Positions 55,511 through 64,000 of a stretch of 64,000 nt of DNA are shown in pieces. Every line of letters begins with the position of its first letter. Within the stretch, counting starts at the first letter, position 1. The stretch spans positions 5,718,871 through 5,782,870 of the forward strand of contig CM040451.1 in assembly GCA_022749755.1 (NCBI GenBank), given 5' to 3'. The position numbers and the translations under genes were made by a program. Under the pieces are notes generated by a model. That model searched no databases. It worked only from the letters and a program-made list of their open reading frames with translations, and was not told the DNA's origin. This stretch comes from Azadirachta indica. Its lineage: Eukaryota > Streptophyta > Magnoliopsida > Sapindales > Meliaceae.

Positions 55511-58246
55511 GATCTTCACGACGAGTAACAAGATGTGGAGCCTACCTCAAAAAGTAGTAATTTTTTTAATCTGTATCACGTTTAACAATTCCAGCCCCAA
55601 AAATCGTACGTTTTCAACTTCTTCGTTTTTGAAATAAAATACAACATCATGATCCTGACCTAATGCCTAGTAACAAGATATGCAGCCTGTCTCGAAACGA
55701 AATTGTTTTTGAAGTCTGTATCGCGTTTGACAATTCCGGTCTCAAAAATTGTACGTTTTCAATTTCTTTATTTTCGATATAAAATGCACTATAAGGATCT
55801 TCACACGATCATAAGTAGCAAGAAGTGTAGGTCGTCTCGAACTGAAGTCATTTTTCGAGTCTATATCGTGTTTAACAATTTTGGCCCTGAAAATTATACG
55901 TCTTGAAAATATTCGTTTTTTGAATAAACTACACTGTTCAATTTTCACAATTCCAATCTTAAAAGTCATACGTTTTCAACTTCTTTATTTTCGAAATAAA
56001 ATATACCATAACGATACTCACGCGATGCTGAATGCCTAGAGGTATGGCCAGTCTTAAAACAAAATCATTTTCTAACTCTGTATCACGTTTGACAATTCAA
56101 CCACAGAAAATAGTATATTTTTGAGTTCTCTATTTTCTAAATAAAATGCATCGTAACGATCAAGATGCGATGTTGAGTAACAAGACGTGTAGCCTGTCTC
56201 GAAATAAAGTCGTTTTTTGAGTTTATATCATGTTTGACAATTCTTGCCCCTAAAATTCAACTTCTCTATTTTCCAAATAAAATGTAAGGATACTCACGCA
56301 ATGATGAGTAGCAAGATGTGCGATCCGTCTCGAAACAAAGTCGTTTCTTGAGTCCGCATCACGTTTGACGATTCCGGTCCTAAAAATCGAACATTTTCAA
56401 ATTTTTCGTTTTTGAAATAAAATGCACCGTAAGAATCCTCATGTAATGCCGAATAACAAGACGTACGGCCCTTCTCGAAATGAAGTTGTTTTTCGAATCC
56501 ATATCACGTTTGATGATCCCGACCCCGAAAATCGTACCTTTTCAACTTGTCTGATTTTGAAATAAAATGTGCCTTAAGTATCTTCATGTGATGCTGAGTA
56601 ACAAGACTTGCGGTCCATCTTAAAACAAAGTCATTTTGTGAGTTAGTTTCACGTTTAACAATTTCGGTACCGAAAATCGTACATTTTCAATTTCTCTGTT
56701 TTCGAAACAAAATGTACCATAGGAATCCTCACATGATGTTGAGTACCAAGACGCGAGGCCCGTCTCGAAACGAATTTGTTTTTCAAGACCGGTTCGAGTT
56801 TGACAATTTTGCCTCGAAAATCGTACGTTTTCAACTTCTTTATTTTTGAAATAAAATACAACGTAACAATCCTAACGCGATGCTAAGTAGCAAGATGTTC
56901 GACTTGTCTTGAAAAGAAATCGTTTTTCGAGTACGTATCTTGTTTGACAATTCCAGTTGCGAAAATAATACGTTCTCAATTTCTCCGTTTTCGGAACAAA
57001 GTGCACTGTAAGGATTCTCACACGATGCTGAGTAGCAAGACATGTGGCTAATCTCGAAATGAGGTAGTTTTTCAAGTTCGTATCACGTTTGACAATTCCA
57101 GCCCTGAAAATCGTATATTTTCAACTTCTCTATTTTCGAAATAAAATGCACCATAACGATTCTAACAAGATGCTGATTAACAAGACATACGGCCCGTGTC
57201 GAAACGAAGCCGTTTTCTGAGCCTATATCACGCTTGACAATTCTGACCTTGAAAATTGAACCTTTTCAACTTCTCCGTTTTTGAAATAAAATATACCGTA
57301 AGGATCCTCATGCGATGCAGAGTAATAAGACTAACGGCTTGTCTCACAATGAAGTCATTTTTTGAGTCTGTATCATGTTTGATAATTCTGGCCCTGAAAT
57401 CTTACATTCTCAACATCTCTGTTTTCTATATGAAATGCACCGTAAGGATCCTTACGAGATGATGAGTTACAAGACGTGTGGCCCATCTCAAAATGAAGTC
57501 GTTTTTTGAGTTCGTATCGCGTTTGACAATTTTGGCCCAAAAATTGTATATTTTTAACTTCTCTGTTTTTGATATAAAATACACTATAAGGATTCTCACG
57601 CGATAATGAGTAACAAGAAGTGCAACCCATCTCGAAATGAAGTCATTTTTTTAGTCCTTATCACATTTGACAATTCTGGTCCTGAAAATCGTACATTTTC
57701 AATTTTTCCGTTTTTGAAACAACATCATTGTTAAAGATCTTCACGCGGTGCTGAGAGACAAGGCATGTCGTCCGTGTCAAAATGAGCTAGTTTTTTGAGT
57801 TCTTACACGTTTTACAGTTCCGCCCCGAAAATCATACATTTTCATTTTCTATGTTTTTAAAAAAAAATATACACCATAACAATCCTAACGCGATGCTGAT
57901 TAACAAGACGTGCGACCTGTCTCGAAACGAAGTCCTTTTTAGAGTCCGTATCACGTTTGATAATTCCGACTCTGAAAATCGTACGTTTTCATTATCTCTG
58001 TTTTAGAAATGAAATATACCGCAACGATCCTCACGCGATGCAGAGTACCAAGAGGTGCGGTCCGTCTAGAAATGAAGTTGTTTTTCGAGTTCGTATCATA
58101 TTTGCCAATTTTGGCCCTGAAAATCGTATATTTTTAACTTTTTAATTTTCGAAATAAAATGCAGCTTAAGGATCCTGACGCGATGTTGAGTAGCAAGACA
58201 TGCAGTCCGTCTCGAACTGAAGTTGTTTTTTGAGTCTGTATCAAAG
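55511..58246. repeat. 145-bp satellite array, right part
   Basis: Nineteen monomers with anchors at 55584, 55729, 55874, 55946, 56091, 56236, 56367, 56512, 56657, 56802, 56946, 57091, 57236, 57381, 57525, 57669, 57813, 57959 and 58104. Most intervals are 144-146 bp; one is 72 and one 131. Units are diverged but keep many CpG-containing words (CCGTCTCGAAACGAAG, ACGCGATGC). Short frames across the array (for example 56655-57630) are repeats read as protein and not genes. The array ends at ...GAGTCTGTATCA against T4. Confidence 0.95.
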
Positions 58247-59120
58247 GGAACATCTTTAGACAACAAATTACATAATGGACTACTTATTTTAGAGAAATCT
58301 TTAATGAATTGTCTATAAAATCCTACATGTTCTAAGAAACTCCTAATTCCCTTAACACAGAAGTAAAGGATGGTAATTTAGCAATCAAATCAATTTTCGC
58401 CTTATCAACTTCAATGCCTCTACTAGAAATAACATGCCCTAACACAATGCCTTGCTACACCATAAAATGACTTTTTTCCTAACTAAGTGTCAAATTACAT
58501 TTAATGCATCTCTCAAGAACCAAAGTCAAGTTATGGAGACAATCATCAAATGAAATTCTAAAAACTGAAAAATCATCTATAAATACATCAATGAATTTCT
58601 CCACCATATCCGAAAAAATTGACATCATGCATCTTTGGAATGTTGCAAGAGCGTTGCATAAACCGAACGGCATCCTCTTAAAGGCAAACGTTCCAAATGG
58701 GCAAGTGAATGTTGTCTTCTCTTGATCCTCTGGTGCAATCGGCACTTGATAATAACTCGAAAGACCATCAAGAAAACAATAAAAATCATGCCCTGCCAAT
58801 TTTTCCAACATCATATCAATAAATGGAAGTGGAAAATGATCTTTTTTTGTAACTGAATTCAACTTTCTATAATCAATGCACATTCTCCACCCAATAGTCA
58901 TTCTAGTCAATACCAACTCATTATTTTCATTCCTCACCACTGTAATGCCTGATTTTTCGGCACAACATGAACCGGACTAACCCATTGCAAATTACGATTT
59001 AATCTCCTTTGAGGTTCTCTCGCAGGTTTAGCATTATCCTCTAAAATAATTTTATGCATGCACATTGCAAGACTAATGCCTTTAATGTCACTTATACTCC
59101 ATCCTATAGCTTTCCTAAGT
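58247..59120 (-). pseudogene. pol: T4 reverse transcriptase
   Basis: The minus frame 58940-58479 has NNELVLTRMTIGWRMCIDYR, HFPLPFIDMMLEKLAGHDFY, FLDGLSSYYQVPIAPED, RMPFGLCNALATFQRCM and the catalytic VFIDDFSVF. All three catalytic Asp are present. The N-terminal part (59120-58945) is shifted, and the VIYP region seen in T2 is shortened. The sequence after 58479 contains several stops (Trp and Arg positions) and ends just after the SKDVP-like stretch, before RNase H. Confidence 0.9.
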
Positions 59121-60109
59121 CGGCTAAGCTCTCTTACAACTCTCTCTTCTTAGGTTTGGGTCAAAGTAGATGAAATGATTACAGGGTATGTATCCCCCTC
59201 TCCCAAAAATATGTATTTAAGATGTTTATGCAATTCTTTAAGTTCAATTTTAGATGAAGTGATTTCTGCCCTTGGTAAGGATTTTGGTAGCTCTAAGGGT
59301 TTGCTAGGTTCTTCTGAAATTGCTTTAGCTTTATCTAGCATCTCATGGTATCCCTTAGTCTCTTCTTCAAGTGTTTCTTCTACTCTCTCACCAACAAGTG
59401 CAACTTCAAGCTTATCCTCCATTTCTTCCTGCAAATAAGTGCTATAAACGAGTGAGTCTATACAATCAATAAAAGAGCACTCATCTTTAGTAGAAATAAA
59501 AGGAATTGGTAAAGAATCAAACACTTTAAATTGGACAGTTTCTCCCAAGACCTTCATTGATAACCTCCTATTTTGGACATCAATAATTGCCTTGGTGGTT
59601 ACCATAAATGGTCTACCAAGAAGAATTGTATGCTCTTTGTCCTTTGAGAGTGTTCCTTCCATCTCCAAAACCACAAAATCCACTCGTACAATGAGCTTGT
59701 CTACTTGCACCAACAAATCCTCAATTATTCCCTTTGGATATTTAACTAACCTATCCGCAAGTTGAAGTGTCATAGTTGTAGGCTTAAACTTCCCTAAACC
59801 CAGTTGCAAGTATATGGAGTATGGCATTAGATTAATACTTGCTCCTAAGTCTAGCATGGCTTTAGCTATCTTCTTGCCTCCCATAGTTATGTTTATGTTG
59901 AAACTTTCAAGATCTTTCAATTTTGGAGGCAAATTTTGTTGAAGCACTGCACTAGCAACTTCTAAGACCATGATTTTCTCATTTTTCTCATATCTTCTCT
60001 TTTTGGTGTTGAGTTCCTTAAAAAAATTTTGCATATGATGGTATATTTCTAATAACATCCAAAAGAGGTAAGTTAATATCAATCTTAGAAAGCATCTCAA
60101 AAATCTCAT
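59121..60109 (-). pseudogene. pol: T4 protease and linkers
   Basis: A 319-codon minus frame (60109-59150) covers the protease with IAKAMLDLGASINLMPYSIY (active site DLGAS near residue 86), HTILLGRPFMVTTKAIIDV and the acidic spacer before RT, to LKYIFLGEGDTYPVIIS. DLGAS is the usual Athila form. Compared with A1 (9081-9626) the order is the same but the sequence is clearly a different family. It is the longest T-family frame in the window. Confidence 0.92.
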
Positions 60110-61875
60110 AAAATTGTTTATCTTACTTATTTTCTCTTAAACGGTGCGGATAAGGAATTGGAGGGCTATAAGGCTCGGTTGCCTTATGAAGGGGTTGAGT
60201 AGAAGCTAAATCCTTCTCTTCGTTCTTCTTAGAATGCTTAGAAGGTTGGGGATTTTTAGCTTGTTCTTCTTTAGAAACTTCTTGCTCCCCATTTTCTGCA
60301 TCAAGTGGTAAATCATTAGAATTTTCATTATCAAAATGTTTGTTAATAATTTTACCACTTCGTAAGACTGTAACAGCTTTCACTTGCTCGGGTTGGCTAG
60401 GTAGCTATCCTTTATGATGACCTTACATGTGTTTTGCAAGTTGCCCAACTTGCATTTCTACCCTCTTCATGGATGCTTCTAAGGAATCCAACCTTCGATT
60501 ATGTCTCTCATGGTTTTCTTTACTGACTTGAATGAAGGTGTTCAAGCTCTCCTCCAATGTTGGTCATCTAGGTTATTCAGGTGGCATGGCTTGGATTTGA
60601 TGTTGAATTGGCCTTGAGTTTTGAGCATATGTTGGATTGTTATTAGTCTTCCAAGAGAAATTCGGATGATTTCTCCAACCTGAGTTATATGTATTTGCAA
60701 AAAGATCATGTCTTGGCCTAGGTTGGTAAGACTCCATCAAATTAGCTTGTTCTTGTTCACCACCTATGTAAGAATCACAAGACAAAGAACAAGTGTTAGC
60801 ATTATGCCCATAAATACCACAAATTGCACATACCATATGAGTTGGCTGGTTATTGGTCGTAAAGAGTTTGACTTGCTTAGTCAATTCAGCAAGTTACATT
60901 GCCATTTCATTGTTGGAGCTTAAATCATGCACCCCAACGCTCCTTCCTCTTGCGCTCTTTTGCTGCAAATTTGCACCAAACAGTTCGTATAGCTCATATG
61001 TTTCTTTTGTGATCTTTTCTCCCATGGCTCCACCGACGACATTATCGACCGTATATTGACATTGTTGTGTCAATCCATCATAGAAAAATTGGTTTTGTAG
61101 CTGCAGCGGAAAATGATGGTGAGGACATTGGGTAAGAAGCATCTTGAATCTATCCCATGCTTCATGGAAAGGGTCTCCCTCCATTTGAGAAAAGGTAGCA
61201 ATTTTAGTCCTTAACTCGGTGGTCTTTTGGTGAGAGTAAAATTTTCTCATGAATTTATTGTAAACCACTTCCCATGTAGTTAAAGATGTTGGTAGAAGAG
61301 TCATTAACCAAGCTTTAGCTCTATCTTTCAGTGTATAGGAAAAACACCTCATCCTAAGTTGATCCTCGATTAATCCTTGTAAAGAAAAAGTTTGCACTAT
61401 CGCATAAAAGTCCCTAATGAAAATCAAAGGGTCTTTGTTAGGAATTCCATAAAAAGAGGGCAACATGGAATAATGTATGTTTTTTATCTCATAATTTCAT
61501 GCAGCATCCTCCAATTGTATGCAAGATGTAGAAGTGCTAACGATCGGCCTTACATACTCCTTCATCACCCTTGGTCTTTCAGCTATTTTCGTTGTTTGGG
61601 GCTCCATGCTTGTTGTTTTCTCAACAATTTTTTCTTCTTATTCAGTACGTAATTGATATCCTCAGCTAGTTGTCTCAAGTTTTCCTTTATTCTTAAAATA
61701 TTATCCATTTTCTCCCCAAAATATCCTCTTAGGGAATTGTCACCGTGCATGTATCTAATAAAAGGAAAAAAAATTAAGCTACAAAGAAACAAAATAAAAT
61801 AGCAATAAATGAAACACTCAAAACAAGTAAAAAAATAGCAATAAAGAAAACAAATATAGAATTTAAACCACAATT
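60110..61875 (-). pseudogene. gag: T4 gag and linker
   Basis: On the minus strand: N-terminal part (61960-61583) partly overlapping the leader, capsid frame 61466-60894 with FYGIPNKDPLIFIRDFYAIV, LKDRAKAWLMTLLP and EGDPFHEAWDRFKMLLTQCP. After a stop at 60891-60893 the knuckle frame 60884-60573 has CAICGIYGHNANTC (CX2CX4HX4C). Linker 60383-60123 has AVTVLRSGKIINKHFDNENS. Capsid to knuckle is otherwise almost open, so T4 gag decayed little. Confidence 0.9.
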
Positions 61876-61892
61876 CCCCAGCAACGGCGCCA
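61876..61892 (-). promoter_or_regulatory. T4 primer-binding site for tRNA-Asp
   Basis: On the minus strand TGGCGCCGTTGCTGGGG, identical to the A1 site, begins six bases after the 5' LTR. One mismatch to the tRNA-Asp complement. Confidence 0.92.
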
Positions 61893-61898
61893 AAAACT

Positions 61899-63303
61899 TG
61901 ATGTGGAAATTTTAAATGCTCGCAAGTGCACGAATCATTAATAACTAGTGATAAGTTCACCCGAGGTCGATCTCTCGCAGAATTGCAATGGTTTAAATTC
62001 TTATTATTTCCTGTTAATTACTAATTTAAGCAAACATAAAATTGTAAATACTTTAATGCAATTAAATGACAATTTCAAATTATTTCAATTGAAATGATTA
62101 AATAGCTAAATTACAAGAATTTGAAATCTATAAAATTCTGTTGAATTCAATGAAATTAGATGGGGTTTGGCTAATTATCTAATCTGGTATTGAAATATAA
62201 GGTGAATTAAATAACCATTATGTATTTTAAATTATTGGTTTTTCCACTAAAGTTAGAGAATTCCAATGATCATGGTAATTCTCACTTACAGTTAATTAAA
62301 TATATTCTTGATATGAGGCTTCTACTTAATTAATTGTATTGTTATAAGGAAATCATTTAACCATTTAAATCAAACCAACTCAATGGATTCAATTTAAATA
62401 CTTGTTCAAAAGAGTTTAATTAAGGTAAGATGATGTTTCTAATACCTTAATTCTCAAATTAATTTCAATCACAAATAATTGATAGCAAATCCACAACAAG
62501 TAATCAAAATTATACAGATCAATGAATAAGAAATAATCTCAACCTTCAAATTAATCACATTTCACAAAATATTCAATATCATTTCAATAGCAAAGCCGAA
62601 CTCCCCAAAATATGTTTACACTTCCATTTTTAAATTCAAATCTATGAATTTAATTACAAAAGTTCCAAAACATATTTGAAAAATAAACAAACTAAAAGAA
62701 AGCTTCCCTTTTTGAAGGTTCACTACCAAGTTTTTTAAAGAAGATGATAATTCTGCCTAGTAAGAATGTCCTCTTCAATCTAACAGTCCTCTTCAATCTA
62801 ACAATCCTCTCCCTTCAATAATGAAAAACTCACTCTTTAGAAAACCCTATTATTCATCAAATTCTTCCCCAATTCGTTCTCAGCACAGCAACCTTTCCAA
62901 AAGTCATCCCTCTTACTCATTTTATCAACAAGTTATTCAAAATTTACTCTCACATGTCAAGAAAAGTCTGTCTCCCCAATTGTCTTCTTTCTAACTGGAG
63001 TTTTGACCCTTAAAACTTCAACATTTGCTTTCTTTTTGAAATGTAGGGCTATAAATCATTATGTCTAGTTTTCAAATTATTTTGTATCACCCAAATACGT
63101 GTATTAAAGGCAAAGTTATGCTAGAAAATACAGACTATGTTCAACAAACACGGGCTTTCAAGCATTTTCGGTTTGTTTTTGGGTTTTCTACAATAATTCT
63201 TACAAATAATAAAAAGAAGCTCAAAGTAATAAAATTTTAAGATAAAATACATGAATAAAGGACATAAACATAACAAAATAATAAGACAAATATTGATTTA
63301 TCA
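61899..63303 (-). repeat. T4 5' LTR
   Basis: This 1405-bp LTR reads on the minus strand TGATAAATCAATATTTG ... TTTCCACATCA. A short local duplication (TCCTCTTCAATCTAACA, about 62771-62808) explains part of its greater length. Outside it is GGGTA (63304-63308) of A2. Confidence 0.92.
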
Positions 63304-64000
63304 GGGTATTGGATAACTGGGGTAGAAGTTAACAGTTCCTTTAACTTATCAAATGCCTTTTTATATGCCTCATTAAATTCAAAAGCCACATCCTTTTGTA
63401 GCAACTTGCATAGGGGTAGTGCTATTTTGAAGAAGTCCTTGATGAATCTTCAGTAAAAACCTGCATGTCCAAGAAAAGAATGAACTTCCCGCACACTAGT
63501 GGGGTAAGGTAAAGATTGAATAATATCAACTTTAACTTTATCTACCTCAATTCCCTTAGATGAAACAACATGGCCTAGAACTATACCTTGTTCAATCATA
63601 AAATAACATTTTCAGAATTTAGCATAAGGTTAGTTTCTATGCATCTTTGAAGAATAAGTGTAAGGTTATGCAAACAATTATCAAAGGAGTCTCCATAAAC
63701 TGTGAAATCATCTATAAACACTTCTATAATATACTCAATATAATCTGAAAATATGCTAAACATACATCTTTGGAAAATCGTTGGGACATTGCAAAGGCCA
63801 AAAGGCATACGACGATATGCAAAAGTCTCGAATGGGCATGTAAAAGTCGTCTTTTCTTGATCTCTGGAGCAATTGCAATATGAAAATAACCTAAATAACC
63901 ATCAAGGAAACAATAGTAAGAATGACCAGACAACCTTTCAAGCATTTGATCAATAAAAGGTAAAGGGAAGTGGTCCTGCGGGATTGTTGGCCTAATTTTT
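63304..64000 (-). pseudogene. pol: A2, reverse transcriptase part of a second A-family element
   Basis: On the minus strand this matches A1 RT and the start of RNase H (10200-10890). Frames 63945-63724 and 63808-63596 show MLERLSGHSYYCFLDGYLGY, MPFGLCNVPTIFQRCM and the catalytic VFIDDFTVYGDSFDNCLHNL. It keeps the GG lost in A1 at 10501. It is cut on the left by T4 (equivalent to A1 position 10885) and runs off the window on the right. Confidence 0.9.

Larger units (their letters stand above)
58247..63303 (-). mobile_element. T4, T-family (Athila-type) element lacking its 3' part
   Basis: On the minus strand: 5' LTR (63303-61899), tRNA-Asp primer site, gag, linker, protease, RT and the start of the RT end, then cut at 58247 by the satellite. 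It inserted into an A-family element (A2), whose RT continues at 63304. It is the best-preserved T copy for gag to RT and serves as the uninterrupted reference for T1 and T2. Confidence 0.92.

Noticed and set aside
54574..57630. Series of 60-90 codon frames (for example 55703-55906, 56655-57075, 57373-57630)
   Set aside because: They follow the 145-bp period and are satellite monomers read as protein; stops and frames vary from unit to unit.
54243..58246. Regular repeats resembling a CRISPR array
   Set aside because: The whole 145-bp unit repeats with gradual divergence; there are no short identical repeats with unique spacers, and the DNA is plant nuclear.

Overview
This window is plant nuclear heterochromatin. 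It is AT-rich and consists almost entirely of decayed, nested Ty3/gypsy LTR retrotransposons plus one tandem satellite array. The primer-binding sites match the 3' ends of plant tRNA-Asp (TGGCGCCGTTGC...) or initiator tRNA-Met (TGGTATCAGAGC), and the polyproteins are plant Ty3/gypsy types. A pericentromeric region of an angiosperm, probably a eudicot, fits best. I found no intact host gene, no RNA gene and no CRISPR array. The only hint of host coding sequence is a possible orphan first exon at 33296-33360.

Four families recur; the letters are mine. A is an Athila-type element (LTR about 1.45 kb, starts TGATAAGAATGC, tRNA-Asp primer). T is a second Athila-related family (LTR about 1.3-1.4 kb, TGATAAATCAATATTTG...ACATCA, tRNA-Asp primer). 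H is a Ty3/gypsy family with LTRs of about 0.77 kb, an initiator-Met primer and gag starting directly after the primer site. G is a Ty3/gypsy family with LTRs of about 0.85 kb, an initiator-Met primer and a long leader.

Layout: 1-1291 unassigned; 1292-24694 element T1 (minus), broken by an LTR at 4280-5653, by element A1 (plus, 6208-15662) and, inside its 5' LTR, by the complete element H1 (minus, 17747-23635, duplication AATTA); 24695-25557 a G 5' LTR with primer site (G1, minus); 25558-32273 element T2 (minus, 5' part), carrying a solo G LTR (27236-28080) and a solo T LTR (29443-30708); 32274-34764 unassigned, with the possible orphan exon; 34765-46663 element H2 (plus, truncated), split by the complete element G2 (plus, 38812-46001, duplication GCCTC); 46664-48859 the 3' end of a T element (T3, plus); 48860-54242 element G3 (minus, 3' end missing); 54243-58246 a 145-bp satellite array with a solo G LTR (54663-55510, duplication GATCT); 58247-63303 element T4 (minus, 3' part missing); 63304-64000 a minus-strand A element (A2) into which T4 inserted.

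Every element is disabled by stops, frameshifts, deletions or substituted catalytic residues, so all coding entries are pseudogenes. In intact relatives these parts work as one replication cycle: the LTR promoter drives transcription, a tRNA primes reverse transcription at the primer site, Gag forms the particle, protease cuts the polyprotein, RT/RNase H makes DNA and integrase inserts it. The most informative observations are two stop codons shared by H1 and H2, the satellite and its retroelement insertions, an as-1-like motif in the G3 LTR, pol frames running through the polypurine tract into the 3' LTR, and repeated loss of catalytic acids by GA-to-AA changes. All comparisons and counts were made by eye.
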